Source: Bog-877 sp049518775 (GTDB lineage: Bacteria > Chloroflexota > Dormibacteria > Aeolococcales > Bog-877). From it: a stretch of 64,000 nt of DNA. The notes beneath the pieces were generated by a model. It was given only the letters and a program-made list of their open reading frames with translations. It was not told where the DNA came from and did no database searches. Where the stretch lies: assembly GCA_049518775.1 (NCBI GenBank), contig JBEKRL010000004.1:17875-81874 (forward strand). Reading direction: 5' to 3'. A program made the translations under genes and the position numbers. Below, piece after piece: positions 1 to 8,710 of this stretch; positions within the stretch are counted from its first letter, which is position 1; the number at the start of each line of letters is the position of its first letter.

Positions 1-2
1 TT

Positions 3-374
3 TGGTACTCGCTCGCGGTTGTGCCGCTGGTCGATGCCTGGTTCAACGGGTCGGAGGAGACGCTCATCGTCGGCCTGCCCAACCGAGGACGCATCCCCTG
101 GCTCCACGACGATGTCGTGATCGAGGCTGCGATCGCGATCCGGGTTCCTCAACGCCTGGACGTCCTCCCGCTGCCTGCCGTCCCCGAGCTGCCGCGCGCG
201 CTCCTGTCCCAGCAGGCGGCGTTCGAGACTCTGACGACCCGGGCGCTGCTTGGGGCCGCCACCGAGGAAGGGCTGACACGAGCCTTGCTGGCGAACCCCA
301 TGGTGCGAAGCGTCGACCAAGCGCGTGGGCTGGTGGATGCCATCCGCCGAAGCGTGGAAGCTGGCCCTGGGTGA
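3..374 (+). CDS. GH4 family glycosidase, C-terminal part (window edge)
   Basis: This is the last 124 codons of a gene that begins before the window. The residues LIVGLPNRGRIPWLHDDVV match the C-terminal segment of glycoside hydrolase family 4 (6-phospho-beta-glucosidase / alpha-galactosidase type), where an NxG-IP-L-DD pattern sits near the end of the fold. GH4 enzymes are NAD- and Mn-dependent and hydrolyse glycosides by a redox-assisted mechanism. The catalytic N-terminal half is outside the window, so substrate cannot be inferred. Its TGA overlaps the start of the ROK gene (TGATG), so the two are translationally coupled and probably serve one sugar-use operon. Confidence 0.75.
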   Translation, partial: WYSLAVVPLVDAWFNGSEETLIVGLPNRGRIPWLHDDVVIEAAIAIRVPQRLDVLPLPAVPELPRALLSQQAAFETLTTRALLGAATEEGLTRALLANPMVRSVDQARGLVDAIRRSVEAGPG

Positions 375-1393
375 TGGACGGCTCGGCTGAGGTCCGCCAT
401 TCAGGGGTGCTGCTAGCTGCGGACGTCGGCGCTTCGAAGACTCTGGTTGCCTTGGTGGACCCTGGTCCCGGCGGTTGGACCTGGCTTGGCTCCCCGCTCC
501 GCTTCGCGACACCTCAAGATCCAGCTGCCTTGGTCGAGCTGATCGCCCAGGCCGCTGAAGTGCGCGCCCGCGATGCCGGACGGTCGATCCGAGGCGCAGG
601 GATAGCCATTCCCGGACCGCTCGATCCGGACCAGGGGATCGTTACCCATCTGCCGAATCTCGGCTGGCACAACGTCCCGTTCGCCAGGATGCTCACGGCT
701 CGGCTTCACGTTCCCGTCGCCCTCAATGACGATGCTCGCATGGGCGCACTCGGGGAGTGGGCGGTCGGCGCCGGTCGAGGTACCAACATCCTCGTCTTCG
801 TGGCGGTGAGCACGGGGATTGGCTCCGGCCTGGTGATCGACGGGCGCCCGTACGTCGGCGCCCATGGGTTCGCGGGCGAGTTTGGCCACATTGTCGTGGA
901 CCCCAACGGCCCTCGCTGTGGCTGCGGCCACCGAGGATGCGTCGAGGCCTATGCGGGTGGACTCGCCCTGGCGCGCGCCGCCTGCCGGGCGTGGCCGCGC
1001 CGTCGGCTCGAGGACGGGAGTCCATCTCCGCGAACCGCGAGCGATGTCTTCCGCCTGGCACGGCAGCACCATCCGGTGGCGGCCTCGCTCGTCGACCAGG
1101 CCACCGACGCCCTCGCCCTGGGGATCGGCGCCATCGCGGCCGTATTCGACCCCGGGTTGATCGTGATCGGTGGCTCGGTGGCAATGGGCGAGCGGCGCTG
1201 GCTCGCCTCGGTGGTGGCTCGCGCCCGCCAGCGCTGCATTGCGGATGCCGGCAGAGAGATACGGGTCGCCCCGCCGGGCCTGGGAGGCCTCTCCTCGCTG
1301 GCCGGGGCTGCCCAGCTTGCCATTGGCGTCGGCGGCGAGGGAGCAACTGTGCCGGTGACCTCGTCAGCAAACGGCCACGGCGATTCCGGATGA
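374..1393 (+). CDS. ROK family sugar kinase / glucokinase-like protein
   Basis: A 339-residue ROK protein. The N-terminal AADVGASKT is the ATP phosphate-binding loop, GIAIPGPLD and NDDARMGALGEW are sugar-site motifs, and GEFGHIVVDPNGPRCGCGHRGCVEAYAG carries the ROK signature with the zinc-binding CxCGxxGC cluster. No N-terminal winged helix is present, so it is a kinase rather than a NagC/XylR-type repressor. The ATG overlaps the TGA of the upstream GH4 gene by one base, indicating an operon. The likely role is phosphorylation of glucose, mannose or an amino sugar released by the glycosidase; exact specificity is not visible. Confidence 0.88.
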   Translation: MDGSAEVRHSGVLLAADVGASKTLVALVDPGPGGWTWLGSPLRFATPQDPAALVELIAQAAEVRARDAGRSIRGAGIAIPGPLDPDQGIVTHLPNLGWHNVPFARMLTARLHVPVALNDDARMGALGEWAVGAGRGTNILVFVAVSTGIGSGLVIDGRPYVGAHGFAGEFGHIVVDPNGPRCGCGHRGCVEAYAGGLALARAACRAWPRRRLEDGSPSPRTASDVFRLARQHHPVAASLVDQATDALALGIGAIAAVFDPGLIVIGGSVAMGERRWLASVVARARQRCIADAGREIRVAPPGLGGLSSLAGAAQLAIGVGGEGATVPVTSSANGHGDSG

Positions 1394-1670
1394 CCTAGGT
1401 GGTGGGAGCAAGCAGGGGGCCGGTCTTCGCCGTGGGATCGGGGAGGACGAGGGTCTCCAACACCTGGCCGGTGCGGTATCTGTCAGGTAACGCGGCCGGG
1501 CCCTTGCTAGCGGGGCTGGGCCCGACCCGGTGATGCTAGCTCCACAGAGGATGCCGAGCCTGCGGCTGCCTCCGTGGCGGAACTCCTTCCCCGGCACGGA
1601 TCCCCATCAATCCGGCACCTTCTGATCGTCCGACCCCGATTCCGGCTCGAACCTCCGCCGCTTGGGAGAG

Positions 1671-2165
1671 TCAGCCCCGGCTCTGGTGCGACCCGCCCTC
1701 GAGGCATCGGTGGACGGCCGCCAGCACCTTGAGAAGGGCCTGGAGCTCCTGAGTGTCGAAGCCGCAGAGGAGCTGGAGCGCCTCCTGGTGGTGGTATCCG
1801 GAGGCCGCCTCGGCGGCGGCGATCCCCTCAGGCGAGAGCGCCGCGTGGACCACCCGGCGGTCGGCATCGTCACGGGTGCGGATCGCCAGCCCATGCTCCT
1901 CCAGGCGGTCCAGAGCCGAGCTGGCGGAGGGCAGGCTGATCCCCAGCGCTTCCGCCAGCGCTCCCACCGTGGCGGGGCCGATCTCGTGCAGCACCATCAC
2001 CATGTGCATCTGCCCGACCGGCAGCTCTCGGTGGGCCCAGCGGCCTGCGGGCCCCTGGCGCCACTGCCGGGCTGCGGTCTCCTCCAGGGCGGCGAGCGCC
2101 TCCGCCCGAAGCTGGGTGCGGGCGGTGTCGGTTTGGAGGGCCTCGGTCGAGCCAGCGGTGGGCAT
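1671..2165 (-). CDS. MarR family transcriptional regulator
   Basis: A 164-residue winged-helix regulator. The central part GPATVGALAEALGISLPSASS is the HTH and TRDDADRRVVHAALSPEG is the conserved MarR wing (DxRxxxxxLT-type). It starts only 2 bp after the stop of the MFS exporter gene and is transcribed with it, the usual layout for a MarR repressor of a drug pump. A GAGAGG ribosome site precedes the ATG. The likely operator is the inverted repeat over the promoter upstream of the exporter (3901-3941), which would make the operon autoregulated. Confidence 0.9.
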   Translation of the reverse strand: MPTAGSTEALQTDTARTQLRAEALAALEETAARQWRQGPAGRWAHRELPVGQMHMVMVLHEIGPATVGALAEALGISLPSASSALDRLEEHGLAIRTRDDADRRVVHAALSPEGIAAAEAASGYHHQEALQLLCGFDTQELQALLKVLAAVHRCLEGGSHQSRG

Positions 2166-2167
2166 CG

Positions 2168-3844
2168 TCAGCCTCTCGGTGGGCCGGCCGCTACCAGCTG
2201 CTCTTCCCGGGCCGGCTCGGCGGGTGCCTCGGTTGACTCGGCCGGCGGTGCCTCGTGATGGGTGGTGCGCAGTGGCAGCTCCTTGAGGAAGAGGGTCGCC
2301 ACCACCGCCAACACTGAGACCACCAACCCGATCCGGAATGACGAGACGATGCCCTGGGCCAGGGCCTCGTGGATCGCTCTCACGATGGCGCCGATGTAGG
2401 GATGGGCGACCGCGGGCAGGACGTGGGCCAGCTCGGCACCCAGGTTGCCCACCCCGGTGAGGCTGCTGTTAGAGCTGGACGAGAGGTGGCCGGCGAGCGA
2501 CGCCGGCACTCCGGCTCGGGCCAGGTCCTTGGGGACCTCGGTGGTGACAGCCGCGGAGAGCGAGGTCCCGGCGATGGCGAGGCCGATGGTGCCGCCGATC
2601 TGACGAACGAAGGTCAGGGTGCTGGTGGCCACACCCAGCTGGTTGATGGGGACCGAGTTCTGCACCACCAGGATGTAGCCGGACATGGACGGCCCGATGC
2701 CGATCCCGAGCACGAACAGCCAGCTCCAGAGGGGAAGGTTGCCGGTGGTGGCGGTGAGCTGGGTCATCAGCAACAGTCCCACCGTGAGGATCGCCATCGA
2801 GCCGACCAAGAGGGCCTTGTACCTACCTGTGCGGGCGATCAGCAACCCGGCGCCGACGCTGGTCGCCATCAAGCCCAACAGCAGGGGCCAGAGCATGTAG
2901 CCGGAGGCAGTGGCGCTGATGCCCCGAACCGCCTGGTAGTAGCGGGGCATGAAGATCACCGCGATGAAGAAGGCGAAGGACATGAAGAAGATGGCCGCCT
3001 GCGAGGCCGCGTAGGTGCGGATCCGGAACAGGTGCAAGGGCAGGATCGGCTCCTTGGCCCGGCTCTCGATGTAGAGGAACACCAGTCCCAGCAGAGACCC
3101 CACCAGGATCAGCCCGCCGACCCGCCAGGAGAACCACGAGTAGGCGATCCCGGAGCTGCCCGAGAGGCCCTTTTCGGTGAGCCCGATCAGTATCGGCACC
3201 AGCGCCATGGAGAAGACCAGGGCGCCCAGGTAGTCGATCGAGGGGCTGGCCCCCTCCCGCTTGTGGTTGGGAAGCTGGGTGGCGATGACCGCCAGGGCGA
3301 CGATCCCGATCGGGAGGTTGACGTAGAAGACCCAGTGCCAGCTGATGTTGTCGGTGATCCAGCCGCCCAGGAAGGGCCCCACCAAGAACGCGAGCCCGAA
3401 GACGGCCCCAAAGAAGCCCTGGTACTTGCCCCGCTCGCGGGGGGTGAAGAGGTCACCGATGACCGCCAGGGCGATCGGGAAGAGGGCGCCGGCGCCCAGG
3501 CCCTGAAGGCCCCGGAACAGGATCAGCTCGGTCATGTTCTGGGAGAGCCCGGAGAGGGCGGAGCCGACCAGGAACAGCCCGATGCCGATGATCAGAAGCA
3601 GCTTGCGTCCGAAGAGGTCGGAGAGCTTGCCGTAGATGGGCACGGTGATGGTGCTGGTCAGCAGGTACGCGGTCACCACCCACACGTAGAGGTTGTTCCC
3701 GCCTAGGTCGGTCACGATGGTGGGCAGGGCCGTCCCTACGACGGTCTGGTCCAGGGCGCTGAGGAAGAGCCCCAGCATCACCGCCGCCACGATGGCCAGC
3801 TTGGCGCGCTGGGAAAGGTGCATCACGGGTTGGGGCATGGACAA
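2168..3844 (-). CDS. MFS multidrug exporter, DHA2 (EmrB/QacA) family, 14 TM
   Basis: A 558-residue integral membrane protein of the size and pattern of DHA2 proton-driven drug exporters. SALDQTVVGTALPTI is motif D1, GKLSDLFGRK is MFS motif A in the first cytoplasmic loop, and GPFLGGWI matches antiporter motif C. About 14 hydrophobic segments follow, with a charged cytoplasmic C-terminal tail. The start is TTG with GAGG 7 bases upstream; an ATG two codons later is an alternative. It is the first gene of a two-gene operon with a MarR regulator. The drug or metabolite exported cannot be read from sequence. Confidence 0.92.
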   Translation of the reverse strand: MSMPQPVMHLSQRAKLAIVAAVMLGLFLSALDQTVVGTALPTIVTDLGGNNLYVWVVTAYLLTSTITVPIYGKLSDLFGRKLLLIIGIGLFLVGSALSGLSQNMTELILFRGLQGLGAGALFPIALAVIGDLFTPRERGKYQGFFGAVFGLAFLVGPFLGGWITDNISWHWVFYVNLPIGIVALAVIATQLPNHKREGASPSIDYLGALVFSMALVPILIGLTEKGLSGSSGIAYSWFSWRVGGLILVGSLLGLVFLYIESRAKEPILPLHLFRIRTYAASQAAIFFMSFAFFIAVIFMPRYYQAVRGISATASGYMLWPLLLGLMATSVGAGLLIARTGRYKALLVGSMAILTVGLLLMTQLTATTGNLPLWSWLFVLGIGIGPSMSGYILVVQNSVPINQLGVATSTLTFVRQIGGTIGLAIAGTSLSAAVTTEVPKDLARAGVPASLAGHLSSSSNSSLTGVGNLGAELAHVLPAVAHPYIGAIVRAIHEALAQGIVSSFRIGLVVSVLAVVATLFLKELPLRTTHHEAPPAESTEAPAEPAREEQLVAAGPPRG

Positions 3845-3900
3845 CGGAGGACCTCGAGATGGCTGCTGATCGCTCGGCGGCCGGGCCGCGGCGATAGCAG

Positions 3901-3941
3901 AAGGTTAGCTTGTCGAGAATAATTCTGTCAAGTCTAACCTT
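3901..3941 (-). promoter_or_regulatory. Promoter with palindromic operator for the MFS-marR operon
   Basis: An AT-rich island with outer arms AAGGTTAG and CTAACCTT (3901-3908 and 3934-3941) and an inner palindrome AGAATAATTCT (3916-3926). On the minus strand it contains a perfect TTGACA (3926-3931), followed after 18 bases by a weak TAACCT. This would place a MarR dimer site over the promoter of the exporter operon. It also overlaps the last codons and stop of the J-domain gene. Confidence 0.55.
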
Positions 3942-5313
3942 TGCCGATCTCGGGCTCGGCGGGGAACCCGAGGTTGTCCACGTAGGCGGCCCTGACTGAA
4001 GCGGCCAGGGTCAGGCCGGCCGCCTTGGGGTGGGAATGCACCCGAAAACGCAGCCGAGCGCCCCTCATTGCCACCAGGTGGACCCCATCCGGCTGATCTC
4101 GGAACAGACGCTCCAGCACCCGGCCGACCAGCCTGGCCGCCGCGTCGCCCAGCCGGCGGTCCAGACCGCACTGGGACAGCGGCTCGCCCCAGGGGAGCCG
4201 GCCGGGGCCCCGGCCCGAGTCAAGCAGCCAGCTCCGGCTCGTCGGCAGGGCCTGGAGCAATCGCTCCAGGGCGGCCGGCGGCCGCCCCCCGTCCAGTGCC
4301 GAGCCCGGGAGCGGCTCGTAGCCATCCCGCCGGCCCCTCCGCGCCTCCAGGGCCCGCTGGGCTGAGCCCACCTCGGCCAAGCTGAGCTGGGCCACCGCGG
4401 CCAGTCCGTCCCAGCCCCGCTCCAGCGCGCCCATCGCCCGTCGGTCCTCGGCCCAGGCCGTGACCAGCGCCAGGGCGGGAGACGGGAGGCGGAGGTCGAG
4501 CAGAGCCTCCGAGTTGCGCCGCCTCGCCTCCTGCCGGTCTGCGGGACGGGGCTCCAAAGCCTGGTAGATCCCGCCCGGATGGGGCAGGTTGATCTCGTAG
4601 CCGGAGACGGAGAGCCTGCCCATGAGGCTGACGTCCGCCCGGTAGGGGAGTTCCTGGCGTCGGCCTGGGAAGGCGCTCGCCCATCGGGTCAGGGCTCGCT
4701 CCAGCTGCTGCAGCTTCCACTCCCCGTTCTCGTCCAGCTCCTCCTCGTCCGACCCCCGCGCCTCGGCGGGGCCCTCGAGCCCCACCATGGTCACGAGCCG
4801 GTGTCGCTCGACGAAGTCGGCTGCCCGCAGCGCCTCACGCAGGGCCGGATGGGGGGGCAGGTCTCCGATCAGCAACGGCGGCCTGGCGGCGTCCGCTGCT
4901 CGCCTCAGGAACCGCGAGAGCGACAGGTCCCAGTCGCCCCCGGGGATCGCGATGTGGAGGTCGCCGGGCCCGGTCCGGAGCAGCACCCCGACGAAGGGCC
5001 CAACACTCCATGCGGGTACCAGAGATGGCCGCCGCCGGCGGGCGACGGGCTGGGGTTCCGCTCTGAGCAGGAGGTCGTACGCGGCCCGGCGCTCCGGGGT
5101 GGCCACCAGCGACCAGGCCGTCTGGAGCTGAGTGAACAGGGCGGTGGCCCGGGACTGATCGAGCCGGGAGAGAGCCGGCCGCCGGACCTGGACGTCGGGA
5201 TGGAGCTCTCGGGCCCGGGCTCGATAACTGCGGCGCAGCTCGGTCCAGCTGGCGGAGCGGGGCGCTCCCAGCACCGAGTAGACATCGAGCAGCGCGCGCT
5301 GCCTGGTCTTCAC
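3934..5313 (-). CDS. J-domain protein with a large uncharacterised C-terminal region
   Basis: A 459-residue protein. Residues about 8-85 form a J domain: DVYSVLGAPRSASWTELRRSY, then the HPD tripeptide that stimulates Hsp70 ATPase, then a third helix ending PERRAAYDLLL. The remaining roughly 370 residues have no Gly/Phe linker, no cysteine repeats and no transmembrane segment, so it is neither DnaJ nor CbpA. I do not recognise the C-terminal region; it is Arg- and Leu-rich with alternating helices and looks globular. It presumably recruits DnaK to a specific client. The GTG start has no clear ribosome site. The downstream neighbour is the MFS operon, the upstream neighbour metG; neither suggests a role. 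Confidence 0.75.
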   Translation of the reverse strand: MKTRQRALLDVYSVLGAPRSASWTELRRSYRARARELHPDVQVRRPALSRLDQSRATALFTQLQTAWSLVATPERRAAYDLLLRAEPQPVARRRRPSLVPAWSVGPFVGVLLRTGPGDLHIAIPGGDWDLSLSRFLRRAADAARPPLLIGDLPPHPALREALRAADFVERHRLVTMVGLEGPAEARGSDEEELDENGEWKLQQLERALTRWASAFPGRRQELPYRADVSLMGRLSVSGYEINLPHPGGIYQALEPRPADRQEARRRNSEALLDLRLPSPALALVTAWAEDRRAMGALERGWDGLAAVAQLSLAEVGSAQRALEARRGRRDGYEPLPGSALDGGRPPAALERLLQALPTSRSWLLDSGRGPGRLPWGEPLSQCGLDRRLGDAAARLVGRVLERLFRDQPDGVHLVAMRGARLRFRVHSHPKAAGLTLAASVRAAYVDNLGFPAEPEIGKG

Positions 5314-5625
5314 TTTGGGCGCGTGTCTAACTGCAGGCTGGGGACCAGTCCGCTGCGCTCGGGGGTGGAAGAGGGCCCGGGAGCAGGCTGGGGGCGGGGG
5401 AGAGCCTGCTCCGTTGCGGGGACACCTCGCCGGCGACCCGGAGCCTGCTGGTCGCCGCAGCCCCAGTTCCGCCGAGATCGGAGATCGGCCGCTGCGGCCA
5501 GCCGAGGGATGTCAGCAGTCGGCCGGCCTCGCCGGCCGGCCGCGCCGCCAGGCCCAGTGGCGCTCCCAGCCAGCCAGCGTGCCGACGTGGGAGCCTGGGG
5601 CTGGGCTGGGCCCTGGGCGCTGACC
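5314..5625. other. Intergenic, no gene seen
   Basis: 312 bp between the J-domain gene and metG. It is very GC-rich with GGCCGGC-type self-complementary runs, but there is no convincing coding frame, terminator with U-tract or promoter. Confidence 0.5.
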
Positions 5626-7434
5626 TCAGGTCTGGGCGTGGCCAGCCATCCGGGCCAGCTCGATCTCAGCCAGCTCCGGCTCCAGCTTGCGAAAGAGCGG
5701 CGCCGGTTCCCTAAGGCGTTGTCCCGCAGCCAGCCGGCTGGGGGCCCAGCTCACCTCCGGCGTGTCGTAGTCGCCAGTCAGCGCCAGGTGGGGGTCGTCC
5801 GCGGGGCCAACCAGTTCCAGGCGCGGCATCGGGGCGATCACCCCCTCGCCCCCCAGCATCTGGTGCAGACGCTGGCAGCTGAAGGGCAGGAAGGGGAGCA
5901 GCTGCACCTTGAGGTTGTCGATGCAGTTGAGAGCCACGTAGAGCACCGTCGCGGCGCGCTCCCGGTCGCTGGAGACCAGCCGCCAGGGCTCGTTGTCAGC
6001 GAGGTACTGGTTGACCAGGGCCGCCAGACCCATCGCCTCCGCCAAGGCGGCTTTGAAGCGGGCTGCGTCCAGCAGCCTGCCCACCGAATCGAAGCCGGCA
6101 TCCACCTGTCCGATCAGTGCCTGGTCGGCCTCGGTCAGCTCCGCCGCCTGGGGCACCTCCCCAAACTGGCGCTTGGCAATGGCGAGGGTCCGATTGACCA
6201 GGTTGCCCCAGGTGGCCACCAGCTCGTCGTTGTTGCGGCGGATGAACTCGGCCCAGGTGAAGTCGGTGTCCTGGGTCTCGGGCCCGGCGGCGGTCAGGTA
6301 GTAGCGGAGCGAGTCCGGGTCGTAGCGGCTGAGGAAGTCGCGGACCTCGATGGAAATGCCCCGGCTGTTGGAGAATTTCTGGCCCTCCTGGGTCAGGAAC
6401 TCGCTGCTGACTAGGTTCTCCGGCAGTACCAGCGGCAGGTTGGGTGGCCCGCCCCCCAACTCCCCGCCGCTGCCATAGCCGAGGAGCATGCTGGGCCAGA
6501 TCACGCTGTGGAAGATGATGTTGTCCTTGCCCATGAAGTAGAAGTGGCTGGCCTCCGGGTTCTGCCACCAAGCCCGCCAGGCCTCGGGCTCACCCCGGCC
6601 CAGGGCCCACTCCACACTGGCCGAGAGGTAGCCCACCACGGCGTCGAACCAGACGTAGATCAGCTTGTCATCCCGCTCGGCGAACTCCGGCAAGGGAATG
6701 CGAACCCCCCAGTCGATGTCCCTGGTGACCGCCCTGGGCTTGAGGTCGGCCACCACGTTGAGCGAGAAACTGCGCACGTTGCTGCGCCAGCCCGACTTGG
6801 ACCCGATCCAGTCGGCGAGAGCCCCCGCGAAGGCGGGCAGATCCAGGAAGAAGTGCTCGGACTCCCGGAAGACCGGCGGCTCCCCGTCGATCCTCGAGCG
6901 GGGCTCGATCAGTTCGGTAGGGTCCAGCAGCCGGCCGCAGCTGTCGCACTGGTCGCCACGGGCGCCCTCGTAACCGCAGTGGGGGCAGGTACCCTCGATG
7001 TAACGGTCGGGCAGGGCCCGCCCGTTGGCGGCCGAGAAGGCGCCATGCTGGGCTTGGCGCAGGAGGTAGCCCCGGTCGTGCAGGGTCTTGAAGACGTCTT
7101 GGACCACTCGGGCGTGGTTGGCGGTGGTGGTCCTGGTGAAGAGGTCGTAGCTGAGCCCGAGCCGGAGCAGGTCCTCGGCGATGACCTGGTTGTAGCGGTC
7201 GGCGATCTGGCGCGGGCTGATACCCTCCCGGTCGGCCGCGACCAGGATGGGGGTGCCGTGCTCGTCGGTACCGCTCACCATCAGCACCATCGCTCCCCGC
7301 AGCCGCTGATACCTGGCGAAGATGTCGGAGGGAACGCCGAACCCGGCGACGTGACCGATGTGGCGAGGCCCGCTGGCGTAGGGCCAGGCCACCGCGACCA
7401 GCACGTGAGCCGTGCCTGGGCGAGATGCACTCAA
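5626..7434 (-). CDS. metG: Methionyl-tRNA synthetase
   Basis: Class I aminoacyl-tRNA synthetase that charges tRNA-Met. Taking the TTG at 7434 as start, AWPYASGPRHIGH holds the HIGH motif at residues 25-28, a zinc knuckle CPHC...CDSC lies at about 150-166, and the second signature is KFSNS at about 353-357 in place of KMSKS. The stretch AAGPETQDTDFTWAEFIRRNNDEL is the form typical of actinobacterial enzymes. The anticodon-binding helical domain is present, but there is no C-terminal tRBD/Arc1p-like domain. The open frame continues upstream to 7503, but that would overlap the divergent glycosyltransferase; TTG 7434 or GTG 7404 gives a normal N-terminus. The start is uncertain, the identity is not. 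Confidence 0.95.
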   Translation of the reverse strand: MSASRPGTAHVLVAVAWPYASGPRHIGHVAGFGVPSDIFARYQRLRGAMVLMVSGTDEHGTPILVAADREGISPRQIADRYNQVIAEDLLRLGLSYDLFTRTTTANHARVVQDVFKTLHDRGYLLRQAQHGAFSAANGRALPDRYIEGTCPHCGYEGARGDQCDSCGRLLDPTELIEPRSRIDGEPPVFRESEHFFLDLPAFAGALADWIGSKSGWRSNVRSFSLNVVADLKPRAVTRDIDWGVRIPLPEFAERDDKLIYVWFDAVVGYLSASVEWALGRGEPEAWRAWWQNPEASHFYFMGKDNIIFHSVIWPSMLLGYGSGGELGGGPPNLPLVLPENLVSSEFLTQEGQKFSNSRGISIEVRDFLSRYDPDSLRYYLTAAGPETQDTDFTWAEFIRRNNDELVATWGNLVNRTLAIAKRQFGEVPQAAELTEADQALIGQVDAGFDSVGRLLDAARFKAALAEAMGLAALVNQYLADNEPWRLVSSDRERAATVLYVALNCIDNLKVQLLPFLPFSCQRLHQMLGGEGVIAPMPRLELVGPADDPHLALTGDYDTPEVSWAPSRLAAGQRLREPAPLFRKLEPELAEIELARMAGHAQT

Positions 7435-7478
7435 GATCGGATCGATGGTAGCCGGTCGACTGTGAGTGAGGTGGAACA

Positions 7479-8567
7479 ATGGCACCCATGAACAGGGACT
7501 CACGGGTGCTCTTGGTCATTGCCGACAGCTCCCGGAGCGGCGGGCCCGAGCATGTTCTGACCCTGGCCAGAGAGCTCTCAGCTGCCGGGTGGGCAGCACT
7601 GGTGGCCTGTCCGCCGGGCGAGCTCGTCGACCGCTGCGGCGGCGCGGGGATCGCCGTTGCCACCATCTCGGTGGGAGGCAGGAGCTGGGCTACGGCTCCG
7701 ATCCAGCTCCGCCAGCTGGCCCGGCAGTGGCGCGCGTCCGTCGTCCACAGCCACGGGCTGAGGGCTGGGGCCCTCCTCCGTCGGGCCCGGGCTCAGGCCC
7801 CCATGATCCACACCCACCACCTCGACGGATGGTTCGCCTCCGGTGCGGTCAGGCTCATGGTCCACCGCCACGAACTGCGCGCCCTGGGTCGGGCATCCAA
7901 GCTGCAGATCGCGGTCTCCAATGCGGTCGCCGCGTTCCTGATCGACGAGGTGGGGACCGACTCGCGCCGGGTCCGGGTGGTACCCAACGGCATCGACCCG
8001 CTTCCATTGGTGCCCCGCGCCGCGCCGTCCGGACACCGCGTCGGCGTGCTGGCCAGCCTCACCCTCTCCAAGGGGATCGACACCGCGATTCTGGCGCTGG
8101 CCACCCCGGCCGGCCAGACCCTCTCCCTCTTCGTGGGGGGGACCGGGCCTGAGCTCTCGAGCCTGGCGGACCTCGCCTACACCGTCGGGGTAGCGGACCG
8201 CGTCAACTTCGTGGGGGAGGTTCGGGACCGGGAGAGGTTCTTCTCTGGCTGCGATCTGGCCTGGGTCCCATCGAGGGCCGAGCCGTTCGGCCTTTCCGCC
8301 TGCGAGGCGATGAGTTCAGGGTTGCCGGTGGTGGCCAGCCGGGTGGGCGGCCTGACGGAGATCCTGGATCCACCCCATGCCGGGCTGGTTGTCGGGGCCG
8401 GCAATCCCGCCGCCCTAGCCGCAGTCAGCTTGGCCCTGCTGGGCGACCCCGATCGGTACGCGGCCCTGAGCGCCGCCGGGGCGGAGCGCGCTCGCCAGCG
8501 CTTCTCGGCCGCTCGGATGGCGGCTCTCACCAGGGGGGTATACCGCGAGGTGATGGGCGTCCAATAG
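7479..8567 (+). CDS. Glycosyltransferase family 4
   Basis: A 362-residue GT-B fold glycosyltransferase. The N-terminal half has the acceptor domain (GGPEHVLTLARELSAAG, HSHGLRAG), and the C-terminal half has the nucleotide-sugar domain with the E-x7-E motif in EPFGLSACEAMSSGLPVVAS followed by GGLTEIL. It would transfer a sugar with retention of configuration to a lipid, exopolysaccharide or small acceptor; the substrate is not visible. GAGGTGG lies about 6 bases before the ATG. It stands alone, divergent from metG, and is followed by a perfect hairpin. Confidence 0.9.
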   Translation: MAPMNRDSRVLLVIADSSRSGGPEHVLTLARELSAAGWAALVACPPGELVDRCGGAGIAVATISVGGRSWATAPIQLRQLARQWRASVVHSHGLRAGALLRRARAQAPMIHTHHLDGWFASGAVRLMVHRHELRALGRASKLQIAVSNAVAAFLIDEVGTDSRRVRVVPNGIDPLPLVPRAAPSGHRVGVLASLTLSKGIDTAILALATPAGQTLSLFVGGTGPELSSLADLAYTVGVADRVNFVGEVRDRERFFSGCDLAWVPSRAEPFGLSACEAMSSGLPVVASRVGGLTEILDPPHAGLVVGAGNPAALAAVSLALLGDPDRYAALSAAGAERARQRFSAARMAALTRGVYREVMGVQ

Positions 8568-8628
8568 AACAGCTCTGGGCCGGGGCGGCTGGAGCAGGGT
8601 GAGAATCACGGGCTCGGTCCAGGGCCGT

Positions 8629-8664
8629 GCCTCCCACTGCAACTTTGTGGTTGCAGTGGGAGGC
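8629..8664. terminator. Perfect 15-bp inverted repeat (hairpin) after the glycosyltransferase
   Basis: Arms GCCTCCCACTGCAAC and GTTGCAGTGGGAGGC pair without mismatch around a 6-nt loop TTTGTG. It lies 61 bp past the glycosyltransferase stop and 46 bp before the SRPBCC start. There is no U-tract on either strand, so it would be an L-shaped or factor-assisted terminator rather than a classical intrinsic one. Confidence 0.55.
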
Positions 8665-8710
8665 GAAAACGTGCCCTCTTTGGGCTGCAACTCTCCCCAG
8701 TCGCAGGGGC

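Noticed and set aside
2369..3706. Long plus-strand open frame opposite the MFS exporter
   Set aside because: It is the antisense shadow of a clear membrane protein; the translation is low-complexity Gly/Asp/Gln/Arg without domains.
4579..6414. 611-codon plus-strand frame across the J-domain and metG genes
   Set aside because: Antisense to two recognised genes and the gap between them; a consequence of high GC, no domain.
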